64,000 bases of DNA, from the NCBI GenBank assembly GCA_029298735.1, contig JANSLP010000059.1, forward strand, positions 79,854-143,853. The letters run 5' to 3'. Below are positions 31,483-42,200 of the stretch, piece after piece. The first letter of the stretch is position 1. Each line of letters opens with the position of its first letter. The position numbers were made by a program, and so were the translations under genes. The notes under the pieces were generated by a model that ran no database searches, was not told the DNA's origin, and saw only the letters and a program-made list of their open reading frames with translations. This DNA is from Ophiostoma sp. CBS 140.51. Its lineage: Eukaryota; Ascomycota; Sordariomycetes; Ophiostomatales; Ophiostomataceae.

Positions 31483-32914
31483 ATTGGCGGTTGCTGGGCG
31501 AAAGAGAGGTTGAACTTAAGATCTTCTTTATTTTTCGATTTTCGGAAATTTATTTTTTCTTCTTCGTTTGGGCCTAGGCGAGGCTGCTGCTGTGAGGCTC
31601 AGATAGTGTCGATTTCTGCCTTCCGAGGTCGATCTTATATAATATCGCAGATCGGGTCAGGCTCTAAACAAACTGTCAAATTGTTGACACAATCCAAAAT
31701 AAGACGTGCCTGCCGGACGGTGCAACCTTTTCTTGGTGAGTCTTACGTTCTCCGAAACTCAAATACTCTCGTCTGTCGTATGCGCCTTCCCGGCGCTCGT
31801 ATGTACGCTGGAACGGGCGTCCCTGAGGGTCTAGCCCAGGCCCAGTGCGCTTACCACTCGCAGCTTCCTACTTGGGCAAGACCCGGCCCCAACTACGGCT
31901 CAAAACGACAAACGTCCGCCACCGGCGGTGTCAAGAGAAGGCGCCACTCTTGCCTTCTCCTACCATTCTCTTCCTGCTTTCTGACCGGCGAACAGCACCA
32001 ATGTTGCGCCAAGCTACGGGACAAGGTGGCTCGGGTGGGAAAGTGCAACCGTTCGGCACTGCCGCTGACTCTTACGGCCATTCCCTGCAGCAAGTGCATT
32101 TGTTCGCTCGTTCACGGTGCATGCACGTGAGCTAATAGACGTGATGTGCAGGGCAAAGCCTCGGGCGTGCATCGCCGCATTCGGGCGGCTCGAGGTGTTG
32201 AGGTGGTTTCGGAGCCTACGCCTTTGCATCAACACCTGGCGACCGCGTCGACTCGCCGGCTGCAATCTCGGACGGACTGTCAATAATGTAATCATCAACA
32301 GAGCAGTTGTCAGTCATGAATCTGGCTAACACCGGTTAGGAGAAGTTCATGTCGTTCATCTTGTCATATCGTGATGTCTTTGATCGCCAGTTGGTGATGT
32401 TTCGATATTCAACTGACGATATGTTACATTTCAAGTCAAGCACATTGAAAACCGAATTTTTGAATAGCTTTTTTCAATTTTTTAGTTGTTTTCACGACTA
32501 CCCTTTTCCCCTTGTCCCTGTACCTGGTATGATGAAGAAAAAACAAAGAGATGGAAAAGAGCAAGCCAATGCTAAAGAACCATGTTGTCCCGTGGCGGAA
32601 ATAGAGAGAGAAACACTCTTAAGAAAACCACCCAGTTGCCAACGCAATGTCCACAGCACGTCGAAAACCCCGGCTTTTATTTTTTATTGTCGTTGTCCCA
32701 TTTTGTCTTTTTAAGATTTGTGTTGTAAAGAGAGGCTTGAATTATTTCTTTATTCTTCCTCCACAGTCAACTTTCCGTCCTTTCAGTCCAGTCCAAAACA
32801 CAACTCCGCATGAGGTCCGCAAAACAAAAAGAGAGAAACAAAGATGAAAAAATTAGAAAAAGAACACAGAGATTATCCCTCTCCAAATTCTCTCCCCAAA
32901 TCGTCTCTCTCCCC
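31483..32914. other. Intergenic region between the GNAT gene and rpl20
   Basis: Contains the GNAT promoter and the 3' flank of rpl20. No further gene is seen; the 481-codon plus-strand frame crossing it is antisense to the GNAT gene and lacks protein-like features. Confidence 0.55.
31634..31641 (-). promoter_or_regulatory. TATA box of the GNAT gene
   Basis: The minus strand reads TATATAAG about 152 nt before the ATG at 31482, a good match to the fungal TATA consensus and at a plausible distance for a leader of about 100-120 nt. Confidence 0.55.
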
Positions 32915-34158
32915 TTAAGCAAACGTAGCAGGGCGCTTTGCGCTGAAGATCTTCTTGGTGGGGATCTTGGGGACGCGGTGGGGCAGGGGGAAGCTCAGGT
33001 TCTTGGTGATGAGCTGCTTGATGTAAGGGCGCTTGACGTCCTCGTTCTTCTCAATCTCGACGACGCGCAGGATGTGGATCGACCGGAAACGGGCGCGGTG
33101 GCGGGCGGCCATGTCGGAGTACAGGGCCTCGACGGCAGCGGTTCTGGACAGCTCGCGGTACTCCTTGTACATGTTGTGGGTGCCTGACCGAGAGTCGTAG
33201 CGGAGCCAGATGCCGAAGTTCTTGACCTTGAGGGGGTGCTTCTCGGAGATCTGAGAATGAAATTAGTGTGTGTTCCAAATGCATCAGGTATCAAAATATT
33301 CTCTCTGGGCGTTGTGGACATACCTCGTTGACGGCAACGATCTCACCGGTGGCCTTCTTGACCTTCTTCAGGCCGCGAAGGAAGTACCAGTACCGGGACT
33401 TGGCAACGACGGTGTTGGGGGCGAAGATGCGCATGCGGTACAGCGCGGGAGACGGGTTAGTCTCGGTCGGCAGATGCCGGCCAATGACCTGGTATTCCTG
33501 GAGACGGCCTATGAGAAGGAGAGTCAGTAAATTGCGTCGGGTGGTTGAAGTTGCATTCATTCTTCTGGCTCGATTCGATTCGATTCGTCTTTCCACAGGG
33601 CGAGAAGAGTCAACGTTAAGGGTCGACAGAGGGCGAGAGAGAAATATGGTTGTCGTTTCGAGGGTATCGTTTCGAGAAGAGCGTCAGAGTGTCGCTGGCA
33701 GTCGGTCCAAGATTGGTCTTGAGCAGCCCACGAGTGAAGATTCTGGCATCGTGCCGTCAAGACAACAGCATGGTGCCAGACCTGTCTCCTCGCAGATTGT
33801 CCAATTCCCGTCATCCAGACCACATCCTATCGTGCCGTTGCATTGTCCATGATCCGTCCTGGCTATGCCGTGCCGTCCATTCGATGTTCTCCAAAACTCG
33901 AAAGTTCACTGGCAGCATCCACGAAGTCCAAGCACCGTCGCCAGGTTGCCGTCTTCGGCTCGTCCAGCACTCTCGTCTCGATGTCGTCTCTCGTCGTGTA
34001 TCTCGTGTCGATTGTCCTTGTCCGTCTCGATTTTGTCTTTCCCAGCGTCGGATCTCACGTCTCCGCGAAATGCAACAGGGTCGAATCGAATCCGAAAATG
34101 AAGCCGTCGAAGAATAGAATGCACGCAAGAAGAGTATTGTAGACTTGTTCTTACCCAT
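32915..34158 (-). CDS. rpl20: 60S ribosomal protein eL20 (L20/L18a), 174 aa
   Basis: Component of the large cytosolic ribosomal subunit. Three exons: a 4-nt first exon (34155-34158, ATG+G), 33324-33508 and 32915-33250. Introns are 33509-34154 (646 nt, GTAAGA...TAG, TTACTGAC branch region) and 33251-33323 (GTATGT...CAG). The total of 525 nt gives 174 residues, the usual length of fungal eL20. The protein reads MGRLQEYQVIGRHLPTE, then RMRIFAPNTVVAKSRYWYFL, ISEKHPLKVKNFGIWLRYDS, and ends KIFSAKRPATFA; these are eL20 hallmarks. Splitting the initiator codon off into a tiny exon followed by a long intron is typical of fungal ribosomal-protein genes. Divergent from the csn12 gene across 810 bp. Confidence 0.96.
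33509..34154 (-). other. Long first intron of rpl20 with internal complementary arms
   Basis: At 646 nt it is about ten times longer than the other introns in the window. In the transcript, the pentamer-repeat stretch from 34081-34092 and part of 33571-33587 are complementary over 12 nt; each outer edge sits 62 nt from its splice site. No snoRNA C/D-box pair was recognised. Confidence 0.75.
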
Positions 34159-34968
34159 CTTTGCAGTGAAAATGGAATGTCAGTTAAGATCGAAAAAGGG
34201 TGTCGTCGTTGATGGATGGGATGGCGAGGGAAAAGTCCAAGTAGTTCGCTCACCTTGAAAATAATTTTCCTAAACGCTTTGGTGGTCGTCGAAAAAATTG
34301 GTGGTCTGGGTTTCCGAGAGAGAGGGGCGTGCCTGTGCAATTTTTTTCTTTCTTGGGTTTCTTTTTGGGTCTTTTTCTTTGCTTTGGGCCAAGAAGAATT
34401 GGCAGTGGTAGCCCTTTGGTGGTGCTCATTGGGTGAGAAACTGGGCCCTGCCCAATTTTTCCGGGGCTTGCAAAACCCATTAGTGGGTGAAATGGTAGAA
34501 AAAAGTGTGCGTCGGACTAACTTATGATCCGTGGCCGGGAGACAAGTGGGGACACGTTCTGTCGCTCTTTCTCGTCTCAACATCCACTTCTGAGTGTGGG
34601 TCCCTTCCAGAACCCAACTGCCAATCAGACACTCTTTAGCTTGAAGCTCCAATTGACCACCAACGGAAAGTGGGATGCACCGTCCTGCACCGTGTTGGTG
34701 CCACTGTCCTCACACTGAGAACAACGTGAGAGACGACTTGAGCTGGCATTGAACGACGCAGCTAACTGATATATCGGAGATCACGAACTACCGATTGCGA
34801 TTACATCATATCACTGCGTCCGGTGTCCAGCAAAACTCGCCAATCTTACCCCTGACAGGCTGTGTGTACCTCACATCGAGTTGTCGCCCCTCATTGGGCT
34901 GTAAGGGAGACATCAACAACACATCCAGCTTTGAGCAGGGAGCTCTGGAGTGCTGCCCAATAGACACC
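34159..34968. promoter_or_regulatory. Divergent promoter between rpl20 and csn12
   Basis: The 810 bp between the two start codons holds both promoters. There is a long T-rich stretch at 34338-34385 (A-rich on the rpl20 coding strand) and a short near-palindrome ACCCAT-TAG-TGGGT at about 34477-34490. No canonical TATA box was found. Confidence 0.5.
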
Positions 34969-36575
34969 ATGGACAAGCTATTTCGAGAGTTCGGCCAGGC
35001 CATGCAGCGGTACAATGGCAAAGAGCTCGCATTAACACTGTCCCCTGTGGCGCCGGCAGACGACCCATACCGGCTGCGGAACATTTGCAATGGCGCCAAC
35101 CATCACGATGCCAAGGCCGTGATCAAGCGCAAGATTCAGAACAATAGCGATGGTCTGAACCATGGCGAGGTCATGGGCTGGACCGAGGTGTACTATGCCT
35201 ACTGGAAGGCATTAGGGCAGATCCTCCTTGTCCAGGATGAGCAAAACGGCAATAGCAGTGGTCCGGTTGTGAGTGAAGCCATTCTCGTGGAATTTGTTTG
35301 AAACTTCACCGCTAATAAGACAGTCCACCTGGACAAGAGTGTACGAGGCCTGGAAGGACGTCATCAACGCGGTGCACCGCGGCTACACAAACCACGGCTT
35401 CGATGCGTGGACCGTGCCCATTCTCTACATGGTCGGCAACCATCTGCGCATCTTTGCCGTCAAAGCCGATGAGGAGCGGGCCAACTCGGCCACCCACGCC
35501 GCCTTTGTTGGCGAGGCCGCCTTCCAAGACGACTTTGATGCCGACAGCGAGAAGAACCAGCAGCTCGAGGACTGTGCACGGCAACTGAATCGGCTGTTCC
35601 AGCTGTGCCTGAGCGACCGGACACAGGACCTGGTCAACTCGCGGAAATGGGGAATATACGGGCTCATCAACCTGCTGTTCAAGACCTACTTCAAGCTCAA
35701 CTCAGCCAGCCTGTCGCGGAATATCCTTCGGGCACTGACTGCGTACAAGGGTGACATGCCAGGTCTGGACAAGTTCCCGCGGTCGCAGCGGGTGACGTTC
35801 AAGTACTACGAGGGCGTCGTGTACTTTTTGGAAGAGAACTACGAGCATGTGAGTCTTCGTCAGGAACTTTATAAAAAATATCATACACAATACTGACAGC
35901 TCGGTAGGCAGAGAAGCACCTCACGGAAGCTTACGAGCTGTGCTATAAGCACGCTACAAGAAACAAAGAGTATGTGGATCCACTTTCTGACGCTCGTTGC
36001 CCACCGCTAACCCGTCCAGACAAATCCTCATGTACCTCATCCCATGCCACCTAATCACCTCCCACGCCCTGCCCGGCAAACAATTGTTGTCACCCTATCC
36101 CAGCCTCCAGAAGCTTTTTGGCCCGCTGTCGTCGGCCATCAAGAAAGGCGACCTCGAAGCATTCAGCAACGTGCTGCAGGACTGCGAGGAGGACTACATC
36201 AAGCTGCGCATCTACTTGACCGTCGAGCGTGGCCGTGACATTTGCCTGCGCAACCTACTACGCAAGGTGTTTATTGCAGGTGGTTTTGAGGAGACAACAG
36301 AGTCTGGCAAGCCGCTAATGCGCAAGACACGTGTGCCCATTACACACTTTACCGCAGGTCTGTGGGTGATGAAGCAGACAGACCTCGATATGGACGAGGT
36401 CGAATGTCTGCTAGCCAACATGATCTACAAGGTAAGTCCCGTGCTCCAGTCTGTTATTCTCATCCTATTTATTCAACGCTAACATTCTCAGAACTTCATG
36501 AAGGGCTACATCCACCACGAACGGGGCATTGTCGTGCTGAGCAAAGCAGAGGCGTTCCCAGGTACGGGGGTGTAG
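34969..36575 (+). CDS. csn12: Csn12-like PCI-domain protein (Thp1/PCID2 family)
   Basis: PCI-domain protein of the family that includes yeast Csn12 and Thp1 and animal PCID2, linked to the COP9 signalosome, splicing or TREX-2 mRNA export. Five exons: 34969-35268, 35324-35848, 35908-35969, 36020-36431 and 36492-36575; the four introns (50-60 nt) have GTGAGT/GTATGT/GTAAGT donors. The total is 460 aa. Landmarks are MDKLFREFGQAM, WTRVYEAWKDVINAVHRGY, the TPR-like region KYYEGVVYFLEENYEHAEKH, then QILMYLIPCHLITSH leading into the PCI module (about residues 280-440, with LEAFSNVLQDCEEDYI and MDEVECLLANMIYKNFMKGY), and the family-typical end VVLSKAEAFPGTGV. ATG 34969 is preferred; upstream in-frame sequence reads as leader. 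Which complex it joins is not visible from sequence. Confidence 0.92.
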
Positions 36576-38379
36576 ACTTATTACATGCTGGCCTTTGATT
36601 CTTATGGCTTATCATTCCTTTGACCAGGAGGAGATAAAAAGAAATGGGCTTCAAGAGGCGTTGTTCATGGCGTTTTTTATGATTATGTTTACTATGGTCT
36701 GCGTTTACGGCTTATCCTTTCATTATTGCATTCCTTATAGATGAAGCGAAGCACTTGATTTCTAAAATGAAACTCTGTTATACCAGTCAATATTGTGGCC
36801 TATATTTTATGGTGCAGGATCTGAATGCAGCGGCAATGGAGTTGTGGTTGTGAGACGCCCATCAACCTTGGGTCGTAACATGTAGTCGTATGCGGGATAG
36901 GCGGAAGAGCCGATTGACAGTTGACAGCTCGAGGTGGAGATACTGAAGGCAGCATTGCAGAAGATACTATGGGCTGAGGTGCAATATGGCGTGAACGGTA
37001 CCAGGTGGCGATCTAACTTGGCCGTGTGGATATTTGTAGGCCATTGAATAAACAAACAAAAAACTCATGAACGTTTTTTGTTGATTTTATTTTGTGAAAT
37101 GTCGTCAAGAACAATTCTAACGAATAATAAATGAATGAGAATATTGCAGTGACTTACATAAATATTACTTTTTACTTTCGTAATAGAATTTTATTTTCAC
37201 AAGATCTTTCGATGAAATTATATCGAAGAAAATTAAATATCCGATTGTATTCCCACACTTGCATCTACTGCCAACCACATCTGTCTTTTTATTTTCTTCC
37301 CGTCACCTCCGTCTACTCCGACGCCGATGTGATGATGTGAGTCCGTGGGGGAAAAGAATCAGCCAGATGGCAGCACATTGTTGGTCAAAAGGTAAAAGGG
37401 ATGCAGTGGTCACTGTTATGTGCGTACTATTGCTTCGTTTCTCACACATCTGTGCGGATGCTGCTCGCTTTTTTACGTTGACTTGTTTTTTGTTTTCTTT
37501 GGTTCTCTTGTTGTTTTCGTATGCAGACCCATTTTATGCAGGTAGGCCATTGCCGCATATGCACGAAAAAAAGAGAAGCAGAGACAGGCAACTCGTCTCT
37601 CTCGCGTCTGGCCCCATTGCGGTTCACACGCTGACCTGATTAAGTGGTTCACTCGTGTTGTGTATGTTCCATAGCTGTCTATATTTAATTCGTTTCGTGA
37701 ACATTCTCTCGTTGTTTCTCTCGCTCCCTTACTTCGGCTGTACCTGCAAAATTTATTCCGAGTCTGGGCTGACTTCTGTTGATTCAAATCGTCATAGATA
37801 GGGGTCTTATGTCGATCGATTCTCCAAGACGAGGCGAGCTTTCAAAGATCAACAACAGCTCTTTTATTCTTAATAATATTTTACTTTTCAAACAAACACG
37901 AAAAAATGCCTATCGACTCGCTTTGCATGCAGTTTGTTGATTGTGTGTTAGGGTTTGGTCCTTTTTGGGGGGAGGGTGATGGTGGATTGCATGTGCATAT
38001 GCATGATGCTCATGCAGAGGAGTGAAAAAAAAGAGCGAGAAGGAGGAATGAAAACGAAATCAGTTCATTAAGCAGAGAGGAGTGATACACAAAGAGCGTG
38101 CGAACAAGTAAAGATCAAAGGTTAAAAAAATATACAAATAAAAAATGCACACAATATTGTGGTCTGTTTCCAAAATAATTGTCAAGAAGAAGCGAACAAA
38201 ATCAAATTGCCAGCCCAAATGTATCCAGATAAGAAAGTAAAAACAAGAATACGGATCCCATCCAGTCACAAAATGATAAACAATGGAAAGGCAATACACC
38301 CAAGAGTAAACAATGGCGGACTACCGACGCCCAACTCCGCTTTTCGTATCCTCATACTATCCTTCTCCTCTTAGTCTTA
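36576..38379. other. Intergenic region between csn12 and the Q/H-rich gene (convergent)
   Basis: AT-rich, with A/T runs around 37070-37230 and 38110-38260, consistent with 3' flanks of two converging genes. No coding region is supported. Confidence 0.6.
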
Positions 38380-39234
38380 CTAGTACAGTCTCTCCACCTC
38401 GGGTACTGCACTGTCGTGGGCCGGCGACAAGGACTCCCAGCCGGTGTGGTACGGGTGGACCGCCCGCTGTGACTGGGAACTGGGCGACCGTGAGGGAGGG
38501 AGGTAGTTGTGTGGTTGGGCGTAGAGCTGCTGTTGCTGGTGTTGCTGAGGATGCGGCTGCTGCTGTGGACCTCTGTGTTGCGGGGACTGCTGCAGACGTG
38601 GAAGTTGTCTTTGCTGCTGCTGTTGTGGGTATTGGGAGTATTGTTGTCTTGAGTAGCTGTGGCTGTGGTTGTGTCGGCTGTGATGATGATGATGGGTTGA
38701 CGAGGATGAAGACGATGAGCTACGGTGGGAGTGTGACGAGGAACGGCGCCCACCAGCTCGGGCAATAACGACGGGTTGATGCAATGGGCGCTTGAGTGGC
38801 GCCTTGGGTGAGGTAGAAGAGGAAGAAGATGTGCCGTCGGTAGCACGGGCAGCAGCTTGGCGCTCCCACATCTCCATGGACTTTATGCAAAGGTCGTCGA
38901 TTTGTTCCTGAAGGATGATGGTTAGCATACAGTCATGATTTGTGTATGTGTTTTTGGAGAGAGAGACTCACATCTGTCAAACACTCTCCTGGTGTTGTTA
39001 TGAGAAAGCCATCTTCGCCCTGGAAGAGATACATCTGTTAGTATCGAGAAGCTACACGATATTGTGTTTGTGGACAGAGCTCACATCTTTTGTGTATGAC
39101 CTGACTGTGGCATCGGCTCCGAGATAGAACTGAATGTGTGTCATGATGACCTTTTTGTGAATGTCTTTGTGGGGAATCCAGTACTTGTTCATGCCTTGAG
39201 AATAGGAAGGCGGTGAAGAACAGTAGTAGTCCAT
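38380..39234 (-). CDS. Small fungal protein with Gln/His/Ser-rich tail (241 aa)
   Basis: Function unknown. Exons 39085-39234, 38972-39019 and 38380-38907; introns 39020-39084 (GTGAGC...CAG) and 38908-38971 (GTGAGT...CAG, TGCTAAC branch) are both phase 0 and leave 242 codons. Residues 17-95 look like a compact conserved module: NKYWIPHKDIHKKVIMTHIQ, FYLGADATVRSYTKDGEDGF, LITTPGECLTDEQIDDLC and EMWERQAAARA. I recognise this YWIP...YLG...VRPY-type pattern from many short Sordariomycete proteins without an assigned role. The remaining 145 residues are low-complexity, with Ser, His and Gln runs (SSSSSSSSTHHHHH, QQQQQRQ), prion-like in composition. No signal peptide or membrane span. Confidence 0.8.
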
Positions 39235-42200
39235 CTTGTGATGTAGGAGGGTACGAGGGTTGTCGGTAGGAACGTAAGTAGAGGTTGGTTTGCTAGACTA
39301 TGTCGTAGAATAATAAGTATGTTGTGAAATAGTAAGTCTGGAAGATCTGTCTATGCATATGCTATGAAAAGCACGGACTGGATTCTGAGAACGAGACGTC
39401 CGTCAGTCATATATATAGACGTGGATGGATCGACGAGGAGCCGCCTCAAGGCCATCTTCGTTGGTCCCAAGCTATCCGCAAGTGACGGACAAATAGAATC
39501 ACGGAAGACGAGAATCATATCTGAAATAGCCAACAAGGGAAAAAAGAAAGCAGAAAAGAGACATACAATCTGACATACAGATTGCCCGACAGCTACGAAG
39601 ATAGAGCCCCAGAACGGGCATGGACATGGACATGCGGCAAGCGATGGGGTACCGCGTGCGGGATACGCCTATGATGGACAGTCCTTGGGATGGGCAGCTA
39701 TTGTCTTGTCCCAGAACGGCTACTGTGGATTATTTACTACCCCGGTTTTATTTGTTTTTCATTCTTTCATTTTTTTTTTTTCAAAAAGTTAATTATGGTG
39801 GCCTCGGGAGCATCCTTTGGGTTGAAACGCAAGTGGCCAAGAACAAATAAAGTGGAACAAGAAAGGACCCTTGATATGGAGTGGCTTCTTCACTTTTCTC
39901 TTGTTTCCAGCTCATTCGTCGGTTGTGGGACAGAAAGGGGGAAGAGAAGAAAAGGCGGGGATATGGTCCTCGCCTTACTTTTTTCTTGATTTTCTTTCGT
40001 TTTATTTAATTTGTAAATCCTCACTCTCACGACATTCTAACCATATTTGAAAAGATGCATAGTAGCCCATTTCTTACAATATACAACAGAGCATCTCTCT
40101 GACCCCAATGCGTAGGAGATGGGCACTGATACCATACTAGGTACTCTTCTTTTCGTCCCAAGAGACGTCCGTATCGCGGATCACGACATTTGCAGCAACA
40201 CACAGCATGTAGGCGAGCTCGACTGCGGTTTGGGCTGACTTTTGCCACGGACACGACTTCACTTGCCAACTTTTTCCTGGCCAACCTCGACACCATATAT
40301 TGACAACAAACGGTGATGAGGAATTATAAAAAAGTCGGTGATTTTATTTATCGCTTGTCGTCGGGGCCAACGAGTCGCCGCTTTCATTCGGCACATCTTT
40401 TCAAAAGTGCGACTTCGCCTTTTCATCTTTTCCCCCTGGACTTTAAAGTAAAAAAAATACATTCTCGCAGCCCGTGAAACAGAGACGAGGCTGACATTTG
40501 CAAATCAGGTCTCGACCCATAAGCAGCTGTACCAAAGCGGTATATCACCGTTGATCCACGCGGAAGGGGAGAAGTGATGAATCTGTATATTCATTCTTTT
40601 TGCATTTATTTTTGCACTTTATCAAATTCTATTTCCAACGTCCTGACTTATCTTGCCACCAGATTCCTTTTCACCGCCTTATTTTAAACCGCCCTTCTGC
40701 CGTTGCTGCACACAATAATCTCCAAGCAGGAGGCTTGCCAAGGTTCTCGAAATCTGGTTTGATAATGACGTCACAAGAGCATCGTGAAGGGAAAGTGCAC
40801 ATTTTTGGGCGCGAATTTCGCCCATAGGACTGACAAAAGCTTCTCCGGTTGCACGGGCACTATAATTCACCTTTAATTTGATTTCTCCTTTTCTGGCAGT
40901 TCTGTCAGTCCTGCCATATCTTTCCCCTCCCTTCATCTCATTAGTCTCTTCTCAGGCACCGACAGTGGCCAATGACCCTGGTCTCATGGAACCTCATCCA
41001 TTTTCACATTTTCATTGATTCTACACTTTTGAAAGCCGGGCACATCGTATTTCGGGCCAGAGATTATTTCCTTCTTGCCAAATGTCCTAAAAGTCGCGTG
41101 AAGATCGCTTCCAGAAGCAATTGAGACGTCCGTACCCTCCTCTTTTCTCCTCTCTCCGTGCAACATCGCACTAACACACTAATACCATTTTAGCTCAGTG
41201 TGGACCTTGTTAAACCCTGTCTTCCCTGTCATTGCCCACAGTCAGGCAAGGCTGGCATCAAAATCCAAGGATTGATTGGGCTTGAACGTCTCCGTTGGGC
41301 GGCAAAGCTAACACAGAGCAAAGACAAAGTACGACGTGCGAGCGGAGGAGTTGGCAACAAACAAGGTCTTGGGGTCCTAAAAGGTCGTGATATTGGGTCG
41401 GTGAAGCTCACACCACATACACCATCTGCACTCCACCACACGACATTACAAAATACGGGCAGCAGCTGAGCAGGACCTGGGACAAGTCTCCATCAACGTC
41501 GTAATTATGACAACTGGTAAACCAAGGCGATGTGGAGACGAAGCTGGGACAACACACTTCACACTGCCTCCTTGGTCAACGACTGCCGACTACCGACAGC
41601 AACCCGATCAAAAATGCCCGACGCCCTTTCTTTTTGTTGCTGTCAACCCTGATATTATTTCCCTCCTCATAATATCTCCTCGTTGGCAGCGCTAACGCAG
41701 GCGATATTTATGAAGTATGTTGGCGGAAAATAGCAATTGCAAGCGAGCAGGTGCCTTGGAAGAATCCAGAACGCCTCATCGCCGGCTGTCCGCACGCCTT
41801 CTGCTGTTGTATCGGTATGCGTTGGGCAGAAAAGATAATGGTAGAAAAAAAGAGGGCCAGTTCTCATTAGAGGCCATCCTTCTAGGAGGACAACCTGTTA
41901 GACGACGTCCCAAGTGATGCTTACCCGACATGATCTAGATTTCCCCGTCTTGTTAACCAAGATCGACCGTGTTTCATTCCGCTTCTGGATGTTTTTGGGA
42001 GCGTGAGCTGTCCTTTTGGTTATTATTTTTATTTTTGAATCCTGGGCCCCGGTCACGCCTCTCGCCTCGTCTGCATGTCCTTCCTTTTTACAGAGCACTA
42101 GTGCAGTCTGTGCATCACAATGATAAACCGAGTTCTTGTTTCACTCGCCCTGTATTTCTCGGTGAAGACGTATGGCTTGGAACATCCAGGCACGGTTTTT

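Noticed and set aside
30685..32130. 481-codon plus-strand frame
   Set aside because: Antisense to the GNAT gene for half its length and then intergenic; a shadow of GC-rich codon usage.
41190..41250. tRNA D-arm-like TTAGCTCAGTGTGG
   Set aside because: No anticodon or T-arm structure follows.
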